NCBI RefSeq assembly: GCF_900637185.1 | Contig: NZ_LR134352.1 | Location: 1,178,001-1,242,000, forward strand | Length of the DNA: 64,000 bases | Source of the DNA: Nocardia asteroides | Lineage (GTDB): Bacteria; Actinomycetota; Actinomycetes; Mycobacteriales; Mycobacteriaceae | Direction of reading: 5' to 3' | Shown: one piece after another, positions 1 to 8,591 of the stretch | Position numbering within the stretch: position 1 is the stretch's first letter | Layout: every line of letters starts with the position of its first letter | Made by a program: the position numbers and the translations under genes | The notes under the pieces: model-generated | What the model was told of the DNA's origin: nothing | Database searches by the model: none | The model's input: only the letters and a program-made list of their open reading frames with translations

Positions 1-1410
1 CTCGATACCGGCCATGCCAGGGCGTTCCGGATGCTGGCCGCGCCCGAGGTCGGCGAACTCTGCGCCGAGGGCGCCGCCGCGATCCTGGAGCTCGATCTCC
101 GGCAGGCCGAGCAGGTGTGCGAGGACCTGGTCGACCTGCATCTGCTGGAGACCACCGCGCCCGGCCGCTACACCTATCACGACCTGCTGCGCCTGTTCGC
201 CAGGGAACTGCCCGACGCCGCCGATCCACCGGTGACCGCGCTGCGCAGACTGCTGGACTTCTATCTGGCTACCGTGAAACACGCTGTCGCCGTGTGTAAT
301 CCGGGAACCCGGCTGCCCGAGCACCTGCTCGCGACGGTGGCAGGCGGCATGCGGTTCGCCGACGAGCACGCGGCGCAGGCCTGGCTCGCCGGACAGCGGC
401 ACAGCCTGGTTTCGCTGTATCGCCAGTGCGCGCAGGTGGGCGGGCCGGTGCTGGCCCCCGCCGCCGATATCGCCTGGGCCACCGCCGAACTCATCGACGG
501 CGGCGCCCACTGTCACGAGGTCGCGCGGGCGCTCGAGGAACTGCTCGACGCCGCCGTGCGGACGGGCGATCGCTCGGTGGAATGCCGGGTGCGGGTGGCC
601 CTGGGCGCGCTGTTCGCCTATTCGCTCGGCGCGCTGCGGCAGGGCCGCGACCACCAGCGCATCGCGCTGTCGCTGGATCGCGGCACCCTCAGCGACGCCA
701 GGCTCACCGCCTTCGCCGCGCAGCTGCTGTCCTCGTCCACCCGGCGCGGCACGGAAACCGCCGCGCCCCTGGCACATTCGGCGCGGGCGATCCGGCTGGC
801 GCGCCAGGTCGGCGACCGCGCCGTCGAATGCGCCTGCCTGGTGCACGAGGTGAAGACCCTGTCCGACGCGGGCGACTTCCCGGCCGCGCGCGAACGCGCG
901 CTCACCGCCAGGGCGCTGGCCGCCGAGCTGGGCAACCGCTCGCTCGAGGTGATGGCGACCCACGAACTCGGCGTCACCCTGGTGTATCAGGGCGAGACGG
1001 CGGACGGGGTGCGCCTGTGCGAGGAGGCGGTGGCGCTGGGTCGCGCGGGCGGGATCGAGCTGCGGCTGGGCTGGGCGCTGTCGCGGCTGGCACACGTGCT
1101 GCTGATGGCGGGCCGCGCGACCGAGGCCGAACCCGTGGCCGACGAGGCGATCTGCGTGCTGACCCGCGCGATCGGCCCGCTCACCCGGGCCAGGGTGCTG
1201 GTGCTGCGCGGCCTGATCAAGCAGGCCGTCGGCAAGCGGGACGAGGCCGAGGAATCGTTCGTCGCGGCGGCGGAGACGTTCGCGACGATGCAGGACCCGC
1301 ACCTCGCCCACGAGCGGCTCGACGCCGAACTCGAGGCGCCGATCCTGGCGGTGCTGCACGAGCACCTCGCCGCGGTGCGGGCCGGGCGCGGCGTCATGGC
1401 CGCGTCATAG
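1..1410 (+). CDS. AfsR/SARP-like regulator, C-terminal part (5' truncated by window edge)
   Basis: The reading frame is open from base 1, so the gene starts outside the window; 469 residues are visible. The first ~70 residues resemble the winged-helix end of an NB-ARC (STAND) ATPase module, with the phrase GRYTYHDLLRLFARE that usually closes this module in AfsR/DnrI-type regulators. The rest is Ala/Leu/Arg-rich helical repeat sequence typical of C-terminal TPR arrays. The DNA-binding (BTAD) part and the P-loop are not visible, so the class is inferred. It converges on the pyrophosphatase gene, with a hairpin between them. Confidence 0.7.
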   Translation, partial: LDTGHARAFRMLAAPEVGELCAEGAAAILELDLRQAEQVCEDLVDLHLLETTAPGRYTYHDLLRLFARELPDAADPPVTALRRLLDFYLATVKHAVAVCNPGTRLPEHLLATVAGGMRFADEHAAQAWLAGQRHSLVSLYRQCAQVGGPVLAPAADIAWATAELIDGGAHCHEVARALEELLDAAVRTGDRSVECRVRVALGALFAYSLGALRQGRDHQRIALSLDRGTLSDARLTAFAAQLLSSSTRRGTETAAPLAHSARAIRLARQVGDRAVECACLVHEVKTLSDAGDFPAARERALTARALAAELGNRSLEVMATHELGVTLVYQGETADGVRLCEEAVALGRAGGIELRLGWALSRLAHVLLMAGRATEAEPVADEAICVLTRAIGPLTRARVLVLRGLIKQAVGKRDEAEESFVAAAETFATMQDPHLAHERLDAELEAPILAVLHEHLAAVRAGRGVMAAS

Positions 1411-1553
1411 CGGCATCATCGCCGCCCACGAAGCGCCTTGCGGCGCTGGCGAACACAACTGTTCACACGGTAGATTGCGGTGTGTACGCCGGAGTTCGCC
1501 GAGGTGAACCGCGTCGTCGCCGGGGGGTCGGCGGCCCGGTCCGGGTAACGAGA

Positions 1554-1588
1554 ACGGGAAGCCCGGATCGCTCCGGACTTCCCGTTTT
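1554..1588 (+). terminator. Hairpin terminator between regulator and ppa
   Basis: An inverted repeat ACGGGAAG-CCCGGA / TCCGGA-CTTCCCGT closes on a tcgc loop and is followed on the + strand by a run of five T. It lies between two convergent genes and probably ends both transcripts, with the better U-tract on the + strand. Confidence 0.6.
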
Positions 1589-1602
1589 TCGTCGGCCTCG
1601 GC

Positions 1603-2091
1603 TCAGTGGCCGGATTCCTTCAGGCGGGTGAAGGACTCGTCGATGACCTTCTCGGCCTCGGCGCGGTCCAGCCACTCCGAACCCTGGACGAACTTGCCCG
1701 GCTCCAGGTCCTTGTAGCGCTCGAAGAAGTGCTTGATCGCCGACAGCTCGAACTCCGAGACGTCGCTCAGTTCCTGGACGTGGTCCCAGCGCGGGTCGCC
1801 CGCGGGCACGCACAGCACCTTGTCGTCGCCGCCGGCCTCGTCGGTCATGCGGTACACGCCGATCGGACGCGCCTCCACGATGACACCGGGGAACACCGAC
1901 TCCGGCAGCAGCACCAGCGCGTCCAGCGGGTCGCCGTCCTCGCCGAGGGTGTTCTCGATGAAGCCGTAGTCGGCCGGGTAGCCCATGGAGGTGTACAGGT
2001 ACCGGTCGAGCTTGACCCGGCCGCTCTCGTGATCGACCTCGTACTTGTTCCGAGAACCCTTGGGGATCTCGATGGTGACGTCGAACTCCAC
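1603..2091 (-). CDS. ppa: Inorganic pyrophosphatase
   Basis: Soluble family I pyrophosphatase, hydrolysing PPi to phosphate and so driving biosynthesis of nucleic acids and activated amino acids. The protein is 162 residues, the usual bacterial length. It carries the family signature [11 protein letters not shown] with its metal-binding aspartates, preceded by [12 protein letters not shown]. The GTG at 2091 was chosen because AAGGAGA lies just upstream on the minus strand and the protein then begins (M)[12 protein letters not shown], the normal family start; the longer frame back to 2187 adds unrelated residues. It is divergent from the DacB-like gene. Confidence 0.95.
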   Translation of the reverse strand: MEFDVTIEIPKGSRNKYEVDHESGRVKLDRYLYTSMGYPADYGFIENTLGEDGDPLDALVLLPESVFPGVIVEARPIGVYRMTDEAGGDDKVLCVPAGDPRWDHVQELSDVSEFELSAIKHFFERYKDLEPGKFVQGSEWLDRAEAEKVIDESFTRLKESGH

Positions 2092-2255
2092 GCCATCTCC
2101 TTGCTCGTTCGAGTGCTTCTCTGCCGAATCGCCAGATCGTTCTGGGGAACCGTTGCGCAACGAGGATAGTGTGGTGTGCTGGTACACCGGTGCGGCAGGC
2201 GGCCCAGGCGCGCAGTCGAGGCGTGTCGGACGGCGTTGAGGGAGAAACGACGGTC

Positions 2256-3716
2256 GTGATCGGTCGAAGCGACAACAACAATCCGGACTCGCAGCCGCCG
2301 CGCTCGCGCAGGTCAGGCTGGATCTGGCTGTCCGCGGTGGTGGTGGCGCTGCTGGTGATCGCGGGCGGATTCGCCGCGATCGCGCAGCCGTGGTCCCCGG
2401 AGTTCCGGCACGGCGGGCTCACCGTCGCGCCGCCGCCGTCGACCGATCGGGCGGTCGCTGAGGTCACCCCGGCCAGGTCGGACGCGCCGGCCCCGACCGC
2501 CGCGGGCATCGCGGCCGCGCTCGCGCCGGTGGTCGGCAGTCCGGATCTGGGTGCCTTCGCCGGCCAGGTGACCGACCCGACCAGCGGCACGGTGCTGTGG
2601 AGCCAGGACCCCGCCAAGGCCATGATCCCGTCCTCCACCGCCAAGGTGATGCTGGTCGCGGCCGCGCTGCTGACCCTGCCCGACGATCAGCGGATCGCGA
2701 CCAAGGTCGTCGCGGGCGCGCCCGGGGAACTGGTGCTCGTCGCGGGCGGCGACCCCACGCTCACCACCAAGGCCGACGGCGGCTACTACACCGACGGACC
2801 ACGCATCGCCGACCTGGCAGCCCAGATCAAGGCCAAGGGCACCAAGGCGAGCGCGATCGTGGTGGACAACGCGGCCTTCGTCGGGCCCACCATGGCGCCG
2901 GGCTGGGACCCGGTCGACATCCCCGAGGGCTCGATCAGCCCGATCGAGCCGGTGATGCTGGACGGCGGCCGATTCGATCCGTCGGCCGACTACTCACCCC
3001 GCACCGCCACGCCCGCGCTCGACGCCGGCCGCGCTCTGGCCGCCGAACTCGGCATCGACCCCGCCGCGGTGCGGGTGGGTCCGGCCGAGCGCAACGGCGC
3101 CGAACTCGCCAGGGTGGAATCCGCGCCGCTGCGAGTCCGCCTGCACGACATGATGATCCACTCCGACAATGTGCTGGCCGAGACGATCGGCCGGGAACTG
3201 GCCCTGGCGACCGGGCTGCCGCCCTCCTTCGCCGGTGCCGTCGCCGCCACCACGGCCGCGCTGACCAGTGCCGGATTCGACGTCGCCGGACTGCATCTGG
3301 CCGACAACAGCGGCCTCTCGGTCGACGACCGGGTGCCGCCGCGGCTGCTCGACTCGATCATCGCGACCGCGGCCGAGCCCACCGGCGCCGCCTCCGTCGT
3401 GCCCGCGGGCACCCGGGCCAGGCCCGAAACCGACCCGCGCGCAGCGGCTCTGGCGCCGCTGCTGGACGACCTGCCGGTGGCCGGTGGCACCGGGACGCTC
3501 GCGCCGCGCTTCGTCACCCAGAACCGGGCGGGCGCGGGCTGGGTGCGGGCCAAGACCGGAACTCTCAGCGTGGCCAGCGCGTTGGTCGGGTATGTGCTCG
3601 ACCGCGACGGGCGGGTATTGACCTTCGCCCTCATGTCCAACGACCGATTGCCGGAGGTCAGCAGGCCCGCGCTCGACGCGGTCGCGGGCACGCTGCGCAA
3701 CTGCGGATGCTCCTGA
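2256..3716 (+). CDS. dacB: D-alanyl-D-alanine carboxypeptidase/endopeptidase (PBP4 family)
   Basis: Envelope enzyme (peptidase family S13) that trims peptidoglycan stem peptides. The 486-residue protein has a basic N-terminus and one hydrophobic segment (about residues 20-45) acting as signal or anchor. The three penicillin-binding motifs are present: S-T-A-K (about 127-130), S-D-N (about 303) and K-T-G (about 433). The GTG at 2256 was chosen for the GAGGGAG about 11 nt upstream; the longer frame overlaps the divergent ppa promoter. The zincin gene begins 12 nt after its stop, so the two are probably co-transcribed. M. tuberculosis has the same pair next to ppa. Confidence 0.9.
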   Translation: MIGRSDNNNPDSQPPRSRRSGWIWLSAVVVALLVIAGGFAAIAQPWSPEFRHGGLTVAPPPSTDRAVAEVTPARSDAPAPTAAGIAAALAPVVGSPDLGAFAGQVTDPTSGTVLWSQDPAKAMIPSSTAKVMLVAAALLTLPDDQRIATKVVAGAPGELVLVAGGDPTLTTKADGGYYTDGPRIADLAAQIKAKGTKASAIVVDNAAFVGPTMAPGWDPVDIPEGSISPIEPVMLDGGRFDPSADYSPRTATPALDAGRALAAELGIDPAAVRVGPAERNGAELARVESAPLRVRLHDMMIHSDNVLAETIGRELALATGLPPSFAGAVAATTAALTSAGFDVAGLHLADNSGLSVDDRVPPRLLDSIIATAAEPTGAASVVPAGTRARPETDPRAAALAPLLDDLPVAGGTGTLAPRFVTQNRAGAGWVRAKTGTLSVASALVGYVLDRDGRVLTFALMSNDRLPEVSRPALDAVAGTLRNCGCS

Positions 3717-3728
3717 GAGCGGGTGGCG

Positions 3729-4796
3729 ATGACCGAGGACAAGAACGGGCGGACCAACTCCGGATTCGGCGGCGCCGTCGACTGGCGGCTGGCCGCGCGG
3801 ACCGGCGCGGTGCTCGCGCCCGCGGGGCCTCGCACCTCCCGGCAGGTCGCCGAACAGGTCGTCGCCGAGCTCGCCACCGCCTCGGTGCGGGCCGAAGGGC
3901 CGGTGCGTGAGGTCAGCGGACTGCTCGACGACCGGCCGGTGCCCGCGGCCCGGATCGTCGACCGGCCGGGCTGGATCGCCGCGGCCGCCGACTCGATGGC
4001 CGTGCTCACCGGCACCGAGGCGCCGAGCACCACCGGCAAGCTCGTCGGCAAGCCGGCCGGGTTGCAGGCGGGCACCATGCTGGCGTTCCTGTCGACCGCC
4101 ATCCTCGGCCAGTACGACCCGTTCACCGGCGACGACGGCACCCTGCTGCTGGTGGCGCCCAACATCCTCGGCGTGGAGCGCGCGCTCGGCGTCGACGCCA
4201 CCGACTTCCGGCTGTGGGTGTGCCTGCACGAGGTGACCCACCGGGTGCAGTTCTCCTCGGCGCCGTGGCTGGCCGGCTACATGCGCACCAATGTCGACAT
4301 CCTCAGCGAGGTCGGCGAGGAACCGATGAGCGAGATGCTCGGCAGGCTGCTCACCGAGGTGAAGTCCCGGCGCAACGGCGACGCCGCCGACGACCCCAAC
4401 AGCCGCGGCGTCGTCGGCCTGCTGCGCGCCGCCCAGGCCCCGCCGCAGCGCGAGGCGCTCGACCGCCTGCTCATGCTCGGCACCCTGCTGGAGGGCCACG
4501 CCGACCACGTCATGGACGCCGTCGGCCCCGCCGTGGTGCCGACGGTGGCCGATATCCGCGCCGCGTTCGACCAGCGCAGGAAGAAGCCGACCAACCCGGT
4601 GCAGCGGCTGCTGCGGGCGCTGCTCGGGGTGGACGCCAAGGTGGCCCAGTACGTGCGCGGGAAGAAGTTCGTCGACGCGGTGGTCGAGCGGGTGGGGGTG
4701 ACCGAGTTCAACACCGTGTGGACGAACGCGGACACGCTGCCGCGCCTCGACGAGGTGGACGAGCCCGAGCGCTGGATCCGGCGCGTCCTGTTCTGA
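3729..4796 (+). CDS. Zinc-dependent metalloprotease, DUF2342 / F420 biosynthesis-associated family
   Basis: A 355-residue actinobacterial protein with a zincin motif H-E-V-T-H at about residue 167, followed by RVQFSSAPWLAGYM, characteristic of the DUF2342 / coenzyme F420 biosynthesis-associated family. The His and Glu would bind zinc and activate water; the substrate is unknown. There is no signal peptide, so it is probably cytoplasmic. The ATG at 3729 is preferred over the GTG at 3723 because GAGAG sits about 10 nt upstream of it. It follows dacB closely and precedes tilS, an order also seen in mycobacteria. Confidence 0.85.
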   Translation: MTEDKNGRTNSGFGGAVDWRLAARTGAVLAPAGPRTSRQVAEQVVAELATASVRAEGPVREVSGLLDDRPVPAARIVDRPGWIAAAADSMAVLTGTEAPSTTGKLVGKPAGLQAGTMLAFLSTAILGQYDPFTGDDGTLLLVAPNILGVERALGVDATDFRLWVCLHEVTHRVQFSSAPWLAGYMRTNVDILSEVGEEPMSEMLGRLLTEVKSRRNGDAADDPNSRGVVGLLRAAQAPPQREALDRLLMLGTLLEGHADHVMDAVGPAVVPTVADIRAAFDQRRKKPTNPVQRLLRALLGVDAKVAQYVRGKKFVDAVVERVGVTEFNTVWTNADTLPRLDEVDEPERWIRRVLF

Positions 4797-5008
4797 GCGG
4801 CCAGGCGGCTGCTCTGCCGGGCAGCGAGTCGCTACCAGCGCGCGGCCGGGCCTCGTTGTAGCGCGGAGACGGCGGCGGATTCGCGCTGCCGGTCGCGGGC
4901 GGAGGCAGCACGACGCGGAGCCCGTTCTGCGCACCAGGGGCGCAGACGCGCTGGGTAGCCTGCTGGCATGAGGATCGTGCTCGGCGGATCACGCCGACGC
5001 TGCCCGGC

Positions 5009-6052
5009 ATGGCGCGCATGACTTCGACGCCGCGTTTGCCCGAGACCGCGGCCGTGCTGGCGGTGCGTCGGGGCGTGCGGGAATGGTTCGCGGCGCGGGG
5101 CGGACCGAGTCCGGTGTGCGTCGGGTTGTCCGGCGGCGCGGATTCGCTGGCGCTGACGGCTGCCGCCGTGGTCGAGGCGGAGACCGTGCACGCGGTCGTG
5201 GTGGATCACCGGTTGCAGGACGGGTCGGCGGAGGTGGCCGCGCGGGCGGCCGCGCAGGCGCTGGCGCTCGGGTGCGTGAAAGCCGTGGTCCTGCCGGTCG
5301 ACGTGGGGCGCGACGGGGGAGTGGAAGCGGCGGCCCGGCGGGCGAGGTACGCGGCCCTGGACTCGGCCCGCGGCGACAAGCCGGTCCTGCTCGGGCACAC
5401 CCTCGACGACCAGGCCGAGACGGTGCTGCTCGGCCTCGGGCGCGGCTCGGGCGGTCACTCGCTGCGCGGCATGGCGACCTGGAACGCGCCGTGGGGACGG
5501 CCGCTGCTCGGCGTGCGGCGGGCCCAGACCGAGCGGATGTGCGCTGACCTCGGCCTCGAACCGTGGGCCGACCCGCACAATCTCGACCCCGCCTACACCC
5601 GCGTGCGGCTGCGCACCGAGGTGCTGCCGCTGCTCGAGGACGTGCTCGGCGGCGGCGTGGCCAAGGCCCTGGCTCGCACGGCCGACCAGCTGCGCGCCGA
5701 CGGCGAGGTGCTCGACGTGCTCACCGCCGACCTGCTGCGCGCGGCGACCGCACACTCGGCCGCCGCCCGCCCGGGTGGCGCCGGCGACAGTCATCGCCCG
5801 GCGCTGTCCATCGAGATCCTGGCCACTGCCGCGCCCGCGCTGCGACGGCGCGTCATCCGGGCCTGGCTCGCCGAGCAGGGCGTCGGGGGCTTGCTGAACG
5901 CCCATTTACAAGCGATCGACGAGCTCGTGCACAACTGGCGCGGGCAGGGCGGCGTCGCGGTGGCCGGCGGCGGACGGGACCACAGGTTGGTCGTGGCGCG
6001 CGAGCATGGCACGCTGACGGTACGCGCGCAGCCGCGAAACGATGCCACATAA
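5009..6052 (+). CDS. tilS: tRNA(Ile)-lysidine synthetase
   Basis: Adds lysine to the wobble cytidine of tRNA-Ile(CAU), switching it to AUA decoding. The 347-residue protein has the N-type ATP-pyrophosphatase P-loop SGGADS (about 41-46), then VVDHRL and [22 protein letters not shown]. An in-frame ATG at 5018 is an alternative start: a 17-codon ORF (4968-5021) ends with TGA overlapping that ATG. hpt follows 49 nt after its stop, the conserved tilS-hpt pairing. Confidence 0.93.
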   Translation: MARMTSTPRLPETAAVLAVRRGVREWFAARGGPSPVCVGLSGGADSLALTAAAVVEAETVHAVVVDHRLQDGSAEVAARAAAQALALGCVKAVVLPVDVGRDGGVEAAARRARYAALDSARGDKPVLLGHTLDDQAETVLLGLGRGSGGHSLRGMATWNAPWGRPLLGVRRAQTERMCADLGLEPWADPHNLDPAYTRVRLRTEVLPLLEDVLGGGVAKALARTADQLRADGEVLDVLTADLLRAATAHSAAARPGGAGDSHRPALSIEILATAAPALRRRVIRAWLAEQGVGGLLNAHLQAIDELVHNWRGQGGVAVAGGGRDHRLVVAREHGTLTVRAQPRNDAT

Positions 6053-6101
6053 TGGATCGGTCGAGCCGGGATCGACACCCACTGAAGGGAAACCCACTTC
6101 C

Positions 6102-6653
6102 GTGTACGGAGACGACATCGCATCGGTGCTGATCACCGAAGACGAGATCAAGGCCAAAATCGAGGAGCTGGCCGAGCTCGTCGCCAAGCGGTACCCGCCC
6201 GATTCCCCCGAGGGCGACCTCCTGCTGGTCTGCGTGCTCAAGGGCGCGATCTTCTTCATGACCGACTTCGCCAGGGCGTTGCCGATCCCCACCCAGCTCG
6301 AGTTCATGGCCGTGTCGTCCTACGGCTCGTCCACCTCGTCCTCCGGTGTCGTGCGGATCATGAAGGACCTGGACAAGGACATCGCCGGCCGCAATGTGCT
6401 GATCGTCGAGGACATCATCGACTCCGGTCTGACCCTGTCGTGGCTCAAGCGCAACCTGTCGACCCGCAACCCGGCCTCGCTGGAAGTGGTGACCCTGCTG
6501 CGCAAGCCCGACGCGCTGCGCACCCCGGTCGACGTGGCCCACGTGGGCTTCGACATCCCCAACGAATTCGTCGTCGGCTACGGCCTCGACTACGCCGAGC
6601 GCTACCGCGACCTGCCGTTCATCGGCACCCTGGACCCGAAGGTCTATTCCTGA
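6102..6653 (+). CDS. hpt: Hypoxanthine-guanine phosphoribosyltransferase
   Basis: Purine salvage: joins hypoxanthine or guanine to PRPP to give IMP or GMP. The 183-residue protein has the PRPP-binding loop [13 protein letters not shown] (about residues 97-110) and the [18 protein letters not shown] segment. The GTG at 6102 was chosen for the AAGGGAAA ribosome site 10-16 nt upstream; the earlier ATG overlaps the end of tilS. Its 3' end overlaps that of a kinase gene on the opposite strand by about 10 bp. Confidence 0.95.
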   Translation: MYGDDIASVLITEDEIKAKIEELAELVAKRYPPDSPEGDLLLVCVLKGAIFFMTDFARALPIPTQLEFMAVSSYGSSTSSSGVVRIMKDLDKDIAGRNVLIVEDIIDSGLTLSWLKRNLSTRNPASLEVVTLLRKPDALRTPVDVAHVGFDIPNEFVVGYGLDYAERYRDLPFIGTLDPKVYS

Positions 6654-8551
6654 TCCGACCGCCGGGAACCGACCACCCGTGACAGGGCGACCAGGTCGGA
6701 CTCGATGATCCGGAACAGTACGTAGGACCCGACGAAACCGATCACCCCGCCCACGCAGATCGTGCGCAGCGGGGCGATCGTCGTCAGCAGGTCCGGTACC
6801 GGCAGGAAGGTCGCGCTGGCCACCACCAGCAGCGGGATCGACGCCGCGATCACCAGGTAGCGGCGGCAGCGCACGGCCAGCGTCGCCAGCGAGCGCCGGT
6901 CGCCGCGGAAGTTACGGCCGTGCTGCAGGAACACCGGGTACACGCAGCGCACCAGGTACAGGGTGATCAGGAAGAACGGGTAGGTCATCGCGATGGCGGC
7001 GCAGATCGCCCCCACCAGCAACAGGTGCAGCGCGGTGCGCAGCGGCACCATCCCGTCGACCACCCAGAGCGTGATCGCGTAGAGCGCGGCCGCCGCCAGC
7101 CACAGCGCCGACACCACGACGACGGCCTGATGACCGAACCGCAGGCAGTCCTGCCTGGCCCGGTCGATGGTGCCGGGGTCGCAGCGCAGCCCGGCGCGGA
7201 TCCGGTGCGGCACGGTGAGCACGCGCCGCCCCTGATACACCAGCACCGCGCCGCCGACGGAGAAGAACATCAGGTTCGCGATATCGGAGACCATGCGCTG
7301 GGTCGCCCTGGTGTCGGGGGCCAGCCCGCCGTGGATGAGAGCGGTGTTCAGCTGCCGCTGGTAGTACGCGGCCAGCAGGTTGGGCAGCGCGATCGACAGC
7401 GCCAGCAGCGCGAACAGGAACGGGCGCAAGCGGATTCGCCAGCTGTGCGGGGGCGGGTCGGTGAGGTCGCGCGCGTGCGGGTCCAGGCACAGGTCGAATT
7501 GGGCGGCCAGGGTGGCGCCGTCGCTCCAGCGGTCGTCGCGGTCGGCGGCCAGGCAGGTGAGCAGCACGCGCTGCAGGGCGGCCGGGCAGTCGGCGGGGAC
7601 CAGGGCCAGCGCCGCCGGGGTGACCCCGGCCGCGCGCCGTTCCAGCGCGGCGTCCAAGCCCAGCTCGGGGTGCCGGTCGCTGTCGGGGACGGTGGTGTCG
7701 TCGAACGGTTTCACGCCGGTCAGCAGCTCCCACAGCAGCACGCCGAGGGAGTAGATGTCGGCGCGGGTGTCGAGGTCGGCGGCGGTGCGGGCCCGGCGCG
7801 GATGCCCGGCTTCGAGTTGCTCGGGCGACATGTACGCCAGCGACCCGCCGAAGTAGGAGACCGGGCTGGCGCCGGGCACCGACCGGCTGAAGCTGATGTT
7901 GAAGTCGGCCAGTTTCGGCACGCCCTCGGCGGTGAGCAGCACATTGGCCGGTTTCACGTCGCGGTGCAGCACGCCGTTGCCCGCCGCGTGGTGCAGCGCG
8001 GCGGCCAGCCTGCTGCCCAGCCAGGCGACCGTCTCCGGCCAGCTCAGCCCGGCGATCTCGGCGCGCACCGCCGAGTCGGTCGGCCGGATCTCGCCCTTCT
8101 CCTCCATCGCCGCGTCCACCGCGTCCAGCAGCAGGTTGCTGGAACGCTCGGCCGGTGGCGTCGCGCGGACCCAGCGCAGCAGGCCGAGCAGCGTGCCGCC
8201 GGGCAGGAACTGCATGTAGAGCATCCGCAGCCGGGGCGAGCCGTCGGCGGGCCGGTCGAGCACCTGCTGGTCGAAGACCCGCACGATGTAGTCGTGGTCG
8301 AGCTGGGCCAGCGTCTGCGGCTCGGTCCCGCTGTCGGCGGAGACCTTCACCGCCACCAGCCGCTGCATCGAGCGCTGCCGAGCCAGGAACACCCGCGCGA
8401 ACGCGCCCGCCCCCAACTCGGTGAGCAGCTCGAAATCCCCGATCCGGGACCCCACCTCGATCCGGTCCAGCCCCCGCCGATCCTCCGGATGCGCGGCACC
8501 GGTGCGATCGAGCGCGGGCCGGGTCACCTCACCGAGTCGTGTCGAGCTCAC
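6644..8551 (-). CDS. Membrane Ser/Thr protein kinase (tandem copy 2, short form)
   Basis: A 635-residue Hanks-type kinase. An N-terminal kinase domain (about 35-330) has the glycine loop GAGAFARVF, the ATP lysine in VAVKVS, the catalytic loop [11 protein letters not shown] and YMSPEQLE. The metal-binding DFG is replaced by DFN (ADFNISFSR). About six hydrophobic segments follow (about 375-620), so the kinase faces the cytoplasm from a polytopic anchor rather than the single helix of PknA/B proteins. It is clearly paralogous to the gene ending 40 bp upstream but lacks that protein's N-terminal ~180 residues. Substrate unknown. Confidence 0.88.
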   Translation of the reverse strand: MSSTRLGEVTRPALDRTGAAHPEDRRGLDRIEVGSRIGDFELLTELGAGAFARVFLARQRSMQRLVAVKVSADSGTEPQTLAQLDHDYIVRVFDQQVLDRPADGSPRLRMLYMQFLPGGTLLGLLRWVRATPPAERSSNLLLDAVDAAMEEKGEIRPTDSAVRAEIAGLSWPETVAWLGSRLAAALHHAAGNGVLHRDVKPANVLLTAEGVPKLADFNISFSRSVPGASPVSYFGGSLAYMSPEQLEAGHPRRARTAADLDTRADIYSLGVLLWELLTGVKPFDDTTVPDSDRHPELGLDAALERRAAGVTPAALALVPADCPAALQRVLLTCLAADRDDRWSDGATLAAQFDLCLDPHARDLTDPPPHSWRIRLRPFLFALLALSIALPNLLAAYYQRQLNTALIHGGLAPDTRATQRMVSDIANLMFFSVGGAVLVYQGRRVLTVPHRIRAGLRCDPGTIDRARQDCLRFGHQAVVVVSALWLAAAALYAITLWVVDGMVPLRTALHLLLVGAICAAIAMTYPFFLITLYLVRCVYPVFLQHGRNFRGDRRSLATLAVRCRRYLVIAASIPLLVVASATFLPVPDLLTTIAPLRTICVGGVIGFVGSYVLFRIIESDLVALSRVVGSRRSDQE

Positions 8552-8591
8552 GCCGGGGGTACGGCCCCACTCCCCGAGCGGTTCATCACGA

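Noticed and set aside
2994..4934. Long minus-strand frames opposite dacB and the zincin gene
   Set aside because: They are shadows caused by GC-rich third positions; the + strand genes have all their catalytic motifs.
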